A stretch of DNA of 23,305 nt, taken from contig DATHVI010000024.1 in NCBI GenBank assembly GCA_035461385.1, positions 1 through 23,305 of the forward strand. The letters are read 5' to 3'. The translations under genes were made by a program, and so were the position numbers. The first letter of the stretch is position 1, and each line of letters starts with the position of its first letter. Below are positions 15,515 to 22,513 of the stretch, piece by piece. The stretch comes from DATHVI01 sp035461385. Lineage in GTDB: Bacteria; Actinomycetota; Thermoleophilia; Solirubrobacterales; 70-9. The notes under the pieces were generated by a model that made no database searches, was not told the origin of the DNA, and saw only the letters and a program-made list of their open reading frames with translations.

Positions 15515-16660
15515 ATGTCGCCTGACTCGCCCGGCAGCGGCGCCGTGGCGATTCGATGGCTCTCGGGCCCGGATCGGGCCGAGGCCGGTCGGATTTGGGT
15601 AGACCTCGAGGGGCGGTTCGGGCAGCGGGTTCTTGCCTGTTCCTGGGACTGGACCCGTAGCTGGCTCGAGCACTACGGTGACGTCGTCCCCCATCGCTTC
15701 GCGATCGGAACGATCGCTGGAGACCCACGCGGAATCGCGCTCGTCACCGAGGGGGTCGGCACGAAGCGCGGGCCTTTCAGCGTCCGCAGGGTCCATCTGG
15801 GAACGGCCGGAGAGCCTCCCGGCGAGGGTGTGTTCGTGGAGTACAACGGCGTCCTCGTCGCCAACGACGACCGGGTCGACTTTGCCGCGGCGCTGATGCG
15901 CGAGCTGCGGGGAGAGCCCGGGTGGCACGAGGTGGTGCTGGACGGCTTCGAGCCGGACGCTGCCGAGCCGTTCCTGGCCGCCGAGCCGCGATTCGACATC
16001 GAGCGCCTGCCGTGCCCGACGATGGATCTCGAGGAGGTCAGATCGTCGCACGGAGACGTGATGGGCGCGTTCAACAGGGCCACCCGGTGGAAGGTGCGCC
16101 GCAGCTTACGGGGGCTCGGAGACGTCGCCGGGGAATGGGCTGAGACACCCGACCACGCGTTCGAGATCCTCGACGAGCTGATCGAGTTGCATCAGGCCAG
16201 GTGGACGGCGATCGGCCAGCCCGGCGCGTTCGCCAGCCAGCGTTTCGTCGAGTTTCACCGTACCTTGATCTCGACGCTCCTGCCGCAGGGCCGCATCGTC
16301 CTGTTTCGCGTCCGCGCGGCGAGCGGGACCGTGGGGTGCCTGTACGGATTCGTCGACCGTTCGCGTCTCCTTCACTATCAGAGCGGACTGGCGACCTACT
16401 CCGATCGGCAGATCCGGCCGATCTTCGTCGTCTGCGCGCTTTGCATGCAGGAATGCCTGGACCGTGGCCTGACCGAATTCGACTTCATGGTCGGCGACAG
16501 TCCGCACAAGGGGCAACTGTCGACGACGAGTCGCGAGCTCGTATGGGCCACCCGCCGCCGACCGGCACTTCGCTGGCGGGTGATGGACGCGCTCGCCGCG
16601 GGCCGACGGAGGCTCCGGGCGCTCCGCGACCGTCGGCGCTCGCAGGGCTCGAAGTCTTAG
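15515..16660 (+). CDS. FemAB/CelD-like acyltransferase (GNAT fold), first of two
   Basis: A 381-residue protein that fits the BioF2-like/CelD acetyltransferase family (Acetyltransf_6), related in fold to FemAB aminoacyl transferases. Members occur in exopolysaccharide and cell-wall loci and acylate or aminoacylate a surface polymer or its precursor. Visible family features: an N-terminal half with CSWDWTRSWLEHYGD and VHLGTAGEPPGEG; the basic helix NRATRWKVRRSLRGLG; and a C-terminal GNAT half with VGCLYGFVDRSRLLHYQSGL and the end motif LTEFDFMVGDSPHKGQLSTTSRELVW. No signal peptide is seen, so it should be cytoplasmic. ATG 15515 has no clear Shine-Dalgarno and lies 67 nt after paralogue B. A/T-ending codons are commoner than in the arg genes, and a rare TTA codon occurs at 16106. 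The substrate cannot be inferred. Confidence 0.75.
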   Translation: MSPDSPGSGAVAIRWLSGPDRAEAGRIWVDLEGRFGQRVLACSWDWTRSWLEHYGDVVPHRFAIGTIAGDPRGIALVTEGVGTKRGPFSVRRVHLGTAGEPPGEGVFVEYNGVLVANDDRVDFAAALMRELRGEPGWHEVVLDGFEPDAAEPFLAAEPRFDIERLPCPTMDLEEVRSSHGDVMGAFNRATRWKVRRSLRGLGDVAGEWAETPDHAFEILDELIELHQARWTAIGQPGAFASQRFVEFHRTLISTLLPQGRIVLFRVRAASGTVGCLYGFVDRSRLLHYQSGLATYSDRQIRPIFVVCALCMQECLDRGLTEFDFMVGDSPHKGQLSTTSRELVWATRRRPALRWRVMDALAAGRRRLRALRDRRRSQGSKS

Positions 16661-16687
16661 CGGGCGGGGATATTGGGAGCCCCCGGA

Positions 16688-16693
16688 TAGAGT
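16688..16693 (+). promoter_or_regulatory. Likely -10 box TAGAGT, leaderless architecture
   Basis: TAGAGT matches TANNNT and lies 8 nt before GTG 16702, the same geometry as the boxes at 4534 and 14729. It supports GTG 16702 over ATG 16744 as start of the methyltransferase. No good -35 was seen. Confidence 0.45.
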
Positions 16694-16701
16694 GCCCTGG
16701 G

Positions 16702-17565
16702 GTGGGCGCCGCAATCAGGAACGCGCGGGCGCAGATCTACCGGATGACGGCTCGGGCGCCGAGCTCGCGTGCGGACGATCTGGTTGAGGTCGAGCCCGGC
16801 CTCGAGGTGCCCAGGTTCGTCCTCGAATGGGCCCGATCGGGCACAGAGGAGGCGCGCGCGTTCCTCGACCGGCTTCCCGTCCCGGTCGAGCTCGAGGGCC
16901 AATATGTCCTCGCACTCGGTCGCGGGGCGGGTGACCTCGGGCTCGAGGTTCTCGACCGGGGCGCTCGCGCGGTCGTCGCCCTCGAGATGGCCGGTGCGCG
17001 GGCGGACCTCGCGATCGCGAGACGCGACCGCGAGCGGGGAGGTGGAGACTCCTCGCCGATCGAGATCCGACGTCACCGCGGAGACCCAAGACAGCTTCCC
17101 GACGGGCCCTTCGACGTCGCGCTCGCGACCCGGGCGTTCAGACGCTACGGCGTCGATCCTTCGAGCCCGCATCTAGAGGGAACCATCGACGGACTCTTCC
17201 AGGGCCTGAAGGCGGGGGGGCGACTCGGGATCGAGTTCGGTCCGTTCTGGAAGGCCCCGTACGGTGGCGCGATCGACAGCAGGCTCCCATGGGCACACCT
17301 GATCTTCCCTGAAGAGGTGATCTTCGCCGAGTACCGGCGCGTCCGGACCGGTAGCGGGGCGCACGCGTTCGCGGACACCGGGATCAACAAGATCACCCTG
17401 GCTCGATTCCGTCGCGCGATGTCCGGTAGCGGGTTCCAGCCGTTGCGGGTCGCGGCGAACGTAGGCGACAGCCGATCGATCAAGGCGGCGCGGGCATTGA
17501 GCCGCGTTCGCGTCCTCGAGGAGTACCTGGCCCAGAATCTGTACGGAGTCTGGCGCCGCCCGTAA
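16702..17565 (+). CDS. Class I SAM-dependent methyltransferase-like protein
   Basis: A protein of 287 residues with a Rossmann methyltransferase core: a motif-I-like YVLALGRGAGDLGLEVLDRGA, the acidic strand end VVALEM, FDVALATRAFRRYGV, and a post-core FQGLKAGGRLGIEFGPF. The usual L-D-x-G-x-G of motif I is here LALGRGAG, an atypical version lacking the acidic residue, so activity or substrate may be unusual. A C-terminal part (about 195-287, with DSRLPWAHLIFPEE and DTGINKITLARFRRAM) resembles methyltransferases of surface-polysaccharide loci, which sometimes have such loops for glycan substrates. GTG 16702 is used because of the -10 box 8 nt upstream; ATG 16744 would remove 14 residues. It converges with the flippase gene, the stops being 19 nt apart. 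The methyl acceptor is unknown. Confidence 0.7.
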   Translation: MGAAIRNARAQIYRMTARAPSSRADDLVEVEPGLEVPRFVLEWARSGTEEARAFLDRLPVPVELEGQYVLALGRGAGDLGLEVLDRGARAVVALEMAGARADLAIARRDRERGGGDSSPIEIRRHRGDPRQLPDGPFDVALATRAFRRYGVDPSSPHLEGTIDGLFQGLKAGGRLGIEFGPFWKAPYGGAIDSRLPWAHLIFPEEVIFAEYRRVRTGSGAHAFADTGINKITLARFRRAMSGSGFQPLRVAANVGDSRSIKAARALSRVRVLEEYLAQNLYGVWRRP

Positions 17566-17584
17566 CACACCGATGAGGCTCGAG

Positions 17585-19159
17585 TTATCTTGGGGCGCTC
17601 TGCCCGGGAGCGTCCGCAGGGCCCTCGGACACTTCGACGGCTTGGTCGACCTCGAGCGGCCCCATCGGCGAGCTCCGGCGCCAGCGGGCCGGGACGACCG
17701 CCGTCGACAATACGTGCCGGTGCACAAGCTCACGGAGCTCGGTGTACTCGGGCCGAGAAAAGGCGCGGAGCGCGAGGAGACCGCCCAGCCCCGCCGCGAT
17801 CGTCCCCGCGAGCAGTGGAATGAGGGACGATTCGGGAAGCACGGCCCGGACGGCGAGACCCCCCAGCGCCACACCGGCTGCTCCGACCAGGCCCGGTCGA
17901 AGCCCCCTCAGGACCCGCGCGAGCGGAAGCTCCAGGAGCCGGCTGGTCAGAACGAGCCAGACCAGCACCTGCAAGACCCCGATCCCCGTCCGGGCCCATG
18001 CGACGGCGACGACACCCGCCGACGTAACCAGCAGCATGGCCCCGATCATCGTCGGCACGGCGACTGCGTTGACCGCGAACATGAGCGGCTGCTTGCCGAG
18101 AGCCTTGAATGCGTCGCCGAGCGGCAGGATCACGCACGCGGTCCCGAACAAGATCGCAAGGGGCTGCATGATCGGCCCGGCCTCCGCCCATCGCTGGCCG
18201 AACAGCACGACCACGATCGGCTCGGCGAGGACAGCGAGAAACACGCCTACCGGTAGCGCGAACAGCGACGAGTATCGGAGCAGGTTGAGGGTCGTCTCGA
18301 CGAGGCTTCCGTCGCGGCGGTCACGTCTCTGGGACAGCGCCGGGAACGCGACGACAGAGAGGTTCCAGGCGACGTTGCCGACCAGCAACTCGGGGACGCG
18401 CTGAGCAATCGTGTAGAAGCCGAGGGCGCGGGAGCCGAGGACGTTCCCGATCACCGCTACGTCCGCGCGCTGGCCGACCGCGGCGATGAGCTCGAGCGCA
18501 GTCGCCCAGCCGCCGTACGCGGCAATTCCGCGAACGGCGCTGCGATCGATCGTGAGGTTGGGACGGAACGGGCGGACTATCCACAGGGTGAGCGTCCAAA
18601 CGGCGCTGCCGATGATGAAGCCGATCACGAGCGCGCTGGCGCCAAGACCGGCCACGGCGAGGCCGATCATCGCGATCCCCCGCGCGAGATTGCTGATCAG
18701 TTGCGGAACGATCCGCCGCCGGAACTCCAGGTCCCTCAGGAGAAGGGCATCGTGGACGTTTCCCAGCCCGCGGAACAGCAGGTCGAGCGAGGCAAGCGCG
18801 AACAGGATCTCGTGGCCCTCGGCACCGAGGAACCTCGCTACGAAGGGCGCCAAGGCGACGGCGATCGCGGTGAGGACGATCGTGAACGCGAGGTTGAGCG
18901 TGAACGCGGTCTGAACACGCCTGGTGACCCCACGTTCGCTTTCGTAGATCACCGTCGCCTTCATCCCGAGATCGCTGATCAGCTCGAGCACGGTGATGAA
19001 CGCGAGCACGGCCGCGAGGACCCCGAAGGCGGACGGCTCGAGCAGGCGCGCGAGGACGAGCGTCGCAAGGAAGGTCAGGCTCTTCGTCCCGACGAACGAG
19101 AGCAACGACCAGAACACTCCGCGGCGGAGTGACGATGGCTTCTCTGGAGCGGCTGTCAA
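17585..19159 (-). CDS. Wzx-like polysaccharide flippase (MOP superfamily)
   Basis: A 524-residue integral membrane protein with 12-14 predicted helices, of the polysaccharide-transporter type that flips undecaprenyl-linked oligosaccharide across the membrane. Typical N-terminal features are RRGVFWSLLSFVGTKSLTF and LVLARLLEPSAFGVLA, then a conserved cytoplasmic DLGMKATVIY. A central DVAVIGNVLGSRALGFYTIA and PVGVFLAVLAEPIVVVLFG repeat the pattern of helices 7-10 in such flippases. A C-terminal hydrophilic tail of about 60 residues (after about 460) is unusual but not unique. The start is TTG, complement of 19157-19159; a GGGAG lies about 15 nt upstream, so the exact start is uncertain and GTG inside GVFWSLL is an alternative. 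It is divergent from the second acyltransferase across a 164-nt gap. Confidence 0.88.
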   Translation of the reverse strand: MTAAPEKPSSLRRGVFWSLLSFVGTKSLTFLATLVLARLLEPSAFGVLAAVLAFITVLELISDLGMKATVIYESERGVTRRVQTAFTLNLAFTIVLTAIAVALAPFVARFLGAEGHEILFALASLDLLFRGLGNVHDALLLRDLEFRRRIVPQLISNLARGIAMIGLAVAGLGASALVIGFIIGSAVWTLTLWIVRPFRPNLTIDRSAVRGIAAYGGWATALELIAAVGQRADVAVIGNVLGSRALGFYTIAQRVPELLVGNVAWNLSVVAFPALSQRRDRRDGSLVETTLNLLRYSSLFALPVGVFLAVLAEPIVVVLFGQRWAEAGPIMQPLAILFGTACVILPLGDAFKALGKQPLMFAVNAVAVPTMIGAMLLVTSAGVVAVAWARTGIGVLQVLVWLVLTSRLLELPLARVLRGLRPGLVGAAGVALGGLAVRAVLPESSLIPLLAGTIAAGLGGLLALRAFSRPEYTELRELVHRHVLSTAVVPARWRRSSPMGPLEVDQAVEVSEGPADAPGQSAPR

Positions 19160-19264
19160 CTCAGCGCGCAGTTCTCCCGGATCCGTGCGGGCTCGCGGGC
19201 TTGGATCGACGTTCGACCGCAGGGCGGACCGGCTGATCTCTCGGCGTCGAATACGGCTGGTGCA

Positions 19265-19292
19265 TTGCCTTGTCTTGGCTGACGGCTATCGT
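19265..19292 (+). promoter_or_regulatory. Possible sigma-70-type promoter for the second acyltransferase
   Basis: TTGCCT (19265-19270) and TATCGT (19287-19292) are spaced by 16 nt; each matches 4 of 6 consensus bases. They lie in the divergent gap, 31 nt before ATG 19324. The match is moderate and might be chance. The same gap must also hold the flippase promoter, which I could not identify. Confidence 0.3.
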
Positions 19293-19323
19293 CCTGCCGA
19301 CGACGGCCCGCCCGGACAGTCAG

Positions 19324-20379
19324 ATGATCGTGTATGACTCGGCCGACGACTTCGCCGGGCTCGAATCGACCTGGAACCGGGTCGCCTTACGTGCCCCGAA
19401 GCCGGCGCTGACGCACGAATGGCTCTTGGCTTGGTGGCGAGCGTTTGGGAACGGAGAAGCGCTCGCCGTGACGCACCAGGGGCGCGTTGGCGACCTCCTG
19501 GGAGGAGCCGTGCTCGTTCGCGGGTCATCGCGCACGATCGCGGCCGCCGCAAACGAATACACGGACGATTGGGATGTCATCGCGATCGATGATTCGGCTC
19601 GGGCGAGCCTATGGCGCGAGATCGGGCGTCTCGGAGCGGCGAAGCTGGACCTCCCTCGGCTTCCGGAACCCGGCCGCAACCTCTCGATCGCTAGCCAGTC
19701 GCTTGCTGAAGGCGACTACCGCGTGGCGATCTCGCGTCAAGAGCTGAGCCCCTATCTCGTGCTGCCCAGCACGTGGGAGGAGCTCTTGGGGAAGGTGAGC
19801 CGCAACCAGAGGTCCAAGGTCCGACGCTATCGCAAGCGCCTCGAAGCGGAGAACGGGTTGACGTTCCGGACGGTCGCGGAGCCGCCGATCGACGAGGCCC
19901 TCGCCCGGTTCCTCGAGGTCGAGGCCTCGGGTTGGAAGGGTGCCGCCGGAACAGCCATCGTCCAGCGTCCCAGAGCCCACCGCTTCTATACGGAGTTCGC
20001 GCATGCTGCCGCCGCCAAGGGTTGGCTGAGGCTTCACCTGCTCGAGCTCGACGGAATGACCATCGCCGGCGCGTACAGTTGCGTCCTCGGCGGGACGGCG
20101 TTCCTCCTCAAGTCCGGGTTCGATGAGAGCCACCGGCGCCTTGCCCCTGGAGCGCTTCTTCGCGCCGAGGCCCTTCGCGAGGCGATCTCCGAAGGCCTGA
20201 CCCGATATGAGTTCATGGGCAAGGCTGAACCACACAAGCTCCACTGGACGCCGAAGCTGAGGGAGCGCTCGCTCATTCAGGCATATCGCGGCTTGGCGCT
20301 TCCCGAATATGCCTATCGGCACAAGCTCCGCCCCGTCGGCCGCTGGGTGCGCGATCTGATACGACCCCGGCGAGAATGA
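19324..20379 (+). CDS. FemAB/CelD-like acyltransferase (GNAT fold), second of two
   Basis: A 351-residue protein of the same family as the gene at 15515. N-terminal half: TWNRVALRAPKPALTHEWLLAWWRAFG, the usual hallmark W.....A....PF..WEW...WW of this family. Middle: a basic helix KVSRNQRSKVRRYRKRLE, matching NRATRWKVRRSLRG of the first copy. C-terminal GNAT half: LHLLELDGMTIAGAYSCVLGGTAFLLKSGFDE and the end motif LTRYEFMGKAEPHKLHWTPKLRE. The role is probably acyl or aminoacyl transfer to a surface polymer precursor in the cytoplasm (inference). I prefer ATG 19324; a TTG at 19270 would add 18 unconserved residues. In the first 90 codons I counted 21 ending in A or T, including a TTA, against 6 in argB, which suggests a foreign or lower-expression gene. 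The stop lies one base from that of the convergent phosphoesterase gene. Confidence 0.78.
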   Translation: MIVYDSADDFAGLESTWNRVALRAPKPALTHEWLLAWWRAFGNGEALAVTHQGRVGDLLGGAVLVRGSSRTIAAAANEYTDDWDVIAIDDSARASLWREIGRLGAAKLDLPRLPEPGRNLSIASQSLAEGDYRVAISRQELSPYLVLPSTWEELLGKVSRNQRSKVRRYRKRLEAENGLTFRTVAEPPIDEALARFLEVEASGWKGAAGTAIVQRPRAHRFYTEFAHAAAAKGWLRLHLLELDGMTIAGAYSCVLGGTAFLLKSGFDESHRRLAPGALLRAEALREAISEGLTRYEFMGKAEPHKLHWTPKLRERSLIQAYRGLALPEYAYRHKLRPVGRWVRDLIRPRRE

Positions 20380-20380
20380 C

Positions 20381-21169
20381 CTACGTGCGCGTCGCCTTGC
20401 GAATGCCGCCGCGGATCCAGTCGGCGCCCACCTGCCGAAGGGGCGGTTTGGTGTGGACCGAGGACAGCGGAAGGCCTTGGCTCTGGAGCGCCTGCCGGCA
20501 GGCTCGGATGTCGTACCTCGCGCTATAGAACCTCACCAGTCCCCGTGCGAGGTCGAGCAGCATGAATCGGCTGCGTGCCATCAGGTCGCGCGACTGCCCG
20601 ACGCTCCCCGGATTGAGCACGTACCGCTCCCCATCGGCGAGTGCGAGCGACCTCCGAAGGCGCGTCCGCAGCGTCCCCTGGACGCTGCCGTGCGCGGCTC
20701 GCTCGTGTGTATGCCCGAGGATCAGGATCCTGGCGTCCGGGAAGCCGTCGGCGAGGGCTCGAAGCTGAGCGGCGCGTTGGTGGTTGGTGCGCACGTACTC
20801 GGACGGGTCCTCGAGAGACCCGTGTGCGACGACCGCCTCCGATTCGGGTGCGAGCACCAAAGGCAGGCGCCCGAGGTATTCGCGGGAGTCCGCCGTCAGC
20901 ACCCTGCGCGTCCAACGCATCGTCTCGCGCGCGAGCTGGGAGCATCGCTCATCGGAGAGCGCGCCCACCGCCATCAAGTCGTGGTTTCCGGCGACGCACT
21001 GCGCCTGAAGCTCGACAACGCGCGCGACGCACTCGTTCGGCTTCGGCCCGTATCCCACGAGGTCGCCGGCGCAAAGGTAATGATCGACCCCTTCGGCAGA
21101 GAGCACGGCGATTGCTGCCTCGAGCGCCTCGAGGTTCCCATGGATGTCGGAGATCACTCCGTACCGCAT
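20381..21169 (-). CDS. Calcineurin-like metallophosphoesterase (YfcE/MJ0936 type)
   Basis: A 262-residue cytoplasmic protein with the dinuclear-metal phosphoesterase signature: DIHGN (Asp8, His10), AGDLVGYGP (Asp36), GNHD (Asn62, His63), then VVAHGS and GHTHERA, and NPGSVGQ near the C-terminal end of the core. The N-terminal MRYGVISDIHGNLEALEAAI is typical of YfcE-like enzymes that hydrolyse phosphodiesters; physiological substrates are mostly unknown. The start is ATG, complement of 21167-21169, chosen because the core strand begins at once; the open frame upstream to 21487 overlaps the ATP-grasp gene and does not look real. It lies 37 nt downstream of the ATP-grasp gene on the same strand, so the two are likely co-transcribed. 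Confidence 0.88.
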   Translation of the reverse strand: MRYGVISDIHGNLEALEAAIAVLSAEGVDHYLCAGDLVGYGPKPNECVARVVELQAQCVAGNHDLMAVGALSDERCSQLARETMRWTRRVLTADSREYLGRLPLVLAPESEAVVAHGSLEDPSEYVRTNHQRAAQLRALADGFPDARILILGHTHERAAHGSVQGTLRTRLRRSLALADGERYVLNPGSVGQSRDLMARSRFMLLDLARGLVRFYSARYDIRACRQALQSQGLPLSSVHTKPPLRQVGADWIRGGIRKATRT

Positions 21170-21206
21170 CGTCGTTCCACAGTGCGTGTCGCGCCGTCGG
21201 GTGCCG

Positions 21207-22427
21207 CTAGTCGACTTCCCGCCCACGCAGCCTGGACGCGGCCGCACGGCGACCGGGGAGTCCCGCGATTCTCCTCGCGGTGCGAGCGCGGAGGCGCGGG
21301 AGCGCCACCCCCCGGATGAACGGCATCGGGTCATCCCAGGAGAGCGCTGATTTCGCCTTGCACCGAAGCGCGTCGACGAGCCATCCGGCCCCGAGTTCGC
21401 CGGCGTCGCGAGCGGCTGCGGCGTCCTCCCACGGATCGCACCACGTGAGCCCTGGCGTCGGCCGGTGCAGCGGCGGCCTCGGTTCATCGATCAGGTCTCG
21501 GTAGACGATCGCGGGGATGTTCAACCCGGCTACCGCCGCAGGATGGTGCCACAAGGTGAACCGTGGGTTGATCTCGAGTAGGAGCAGGCGGCCGTCGGGT
21601 GCCCGCTTGAAGTCGAGCTTGGCGACACCGATGAGCCCCAAGCGCCCGGCGACGTCACGTCCGGCCTCGCGAACGTCGGCGGAGTCGGTGATCACCACCG
21701 AGGTGCTGTATCCGTACTCGGCGGGTCTGGTACGAATCTTCCTCCCGGTGAAATCCGCGACTACCTCTCCGGACTGGTCGACGTAGGTGTGGTAGCTCTC
21801 GATTCTGGATTCCGGGCCGGGAATCAGCTCCTGGGCGACCAGCTCCGTGCCCGCCGCCATCAGGTCGGGCCATCGGGCCTTGAGCTGTGACCTGCTTTCG
21901 ACCGTCACCGCCTTCGAATCCGGCGCGATCTTTCCCCAGCGACTGAACTGGCGCGTCACCGGCTTCAACAGCAGTGGGAAGGTCGACTCCCGCTTCCAGC
22001 CCGCCTCGTCGGCCGTCGGATCGAGGAACCGAGTCTGGGGAACCGGGAGCCTCAAGCGCTCGGCGATCGCGTGGAATCGGGCCTTGTCGGTCAGGTCCTC
22101 CACCAACGTGGCATCGGCGATGATGAACCGGAATGCCTCGCCGAGGCGGTCGCGATTTCGCGACACCGTGAGCATGTCCGCGGTGGTCTGGTAGAAGAGC
22201 GCGGGACGATCGCGCTGAGAAAGCCCAAAGCGCATCAGGCGCTCGACGAGAGTCTCGCGTTCCGTCCAATGATCGGCCCAATCGATGAACGCCGACGGCA
22301 GCCGCGAGAACGAGAGGGGCGTGCCTGGGCGCGCGACGACTGCACAGCTGATCCGATCGCGGATCAGGGGGCGGACCAGGTCGAGGTCGCCCAGCACACA
22401 GGCGTCGATCTGGTCGCCTCTGCGCAT
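21207..22427 (-). CDS. ATP-grasp ligase-like protein
   Basis: A 406-residue protein with an ATP-grasp fold: an N-terminal Rossmann-like part (ACVLGDLDLVRPLI, about residues 8-25), LTDKARFHAIAERLRLPVPQT, the ATP-binding FPLLLKPVTRQ, AQELIPGPESRIESYHTYVD, and the metal-binding end GRLLLLEINPRFTLWHHPAAVAGL. It resembles the carbamoyl-phosphate-synthase-like ATP-grasp enzymes found in polysaccharide and envelope loci, which join a carboxylate, activated as acyl phosphate, to an amine or thiol. The substrate is unknown. Start ATG, complement of 22425-22427, is chosen from the Rossmann strand and the -10 box TACCCT 7 nt upstream; the frame upstream to 22586 is a shadow that runs into the methyltransferase gene. 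It pairs with the phosphoesterase gene downstream. Confidence 0.85.
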   Translation of the reverse strand: MRRGDQIDACVLGDLDLVRPLIRDRISCAVVARPGTPLSFSRLPSAFIDWADHWTERETLVERLMRFGLSQRDRPALFYQTTADMLTVSRNRDRLGEAFRFIIADATLVEDLTDKARFHAIAERLRLPVPQTRFLDPTADEAGWKRESTFPLLLKPVTRQFSRWGKIAPDSKAVTVESRSQLKARWPDLMAAGTELVAQELIPGPESRIESYHTYVDQSGEVVADFTGRKIRTRPAEYGYSTSVVITDSADVREAGRDVAGRLGLIGVAKLDFKRAPDGRLLLLEINPRFTLWHHPAAVAGLNIPAIVYRDLIDEPRPPLHRPTPGLTWCDPWEDAAAARDAGELGAGWLVDALRCKAKSALSWDDPMPFIRGVALPRLRARTARRIAGLPGRRAAASRLRGREVD

Positions 22428-22434
22428 CCGCCCA

Positions 22435-22440
22435 AGGGTA
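22435..22440 (-). promoter_or_regulatory. Likely -10 box TACCCT (minus strand), leaderless architecture
   Basis: On the minus strand TACCCT lies 7 nt before the ATG of the ATP-grasp gene, the same spacing as the box at 14729. It implies a separate transcript for ATP-grasp plus phosphoesterase. The 86-nt gap to the upstream methyltransferase stop (22514) fits an internal promoter. Confidence 0.45.
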
Positions 22441-22513
22441 CCCGCGGTCGCTGATATCGCTCGCGAGTGCTTCGCGCGCGCCTCGGTCAAGCCCTCGGCG
22501 CGATCCCCCCGCC

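Noticed and set aside
15460..15525. 21-codon frame between paralogue B and the first acyltransferase
   Set aside because: Overlaps the acyltransferase start in another frame, has no Shine-Dalgarno and no supporting feature.
13239..15728. 829-codon minus-strand frame with a VSVSVS tract
   Set aside because: The VS repeat is the mirror of the Thr-Glu tail on the plus strand, and the rest mirrors argB, argD and the small-protein genes. The two paralogues with matching heads show that the plus strand is the coding one.
21170..21487. N-terminal extension of the phosphoesterase frame to 21487
   Set aside because: It would overlap the conserved end of the ATP-grasp gene, and its Arg/Gly-rich sequence shows no conservation; the phosphoesterase fold starts naturally at the ATG at 21169.
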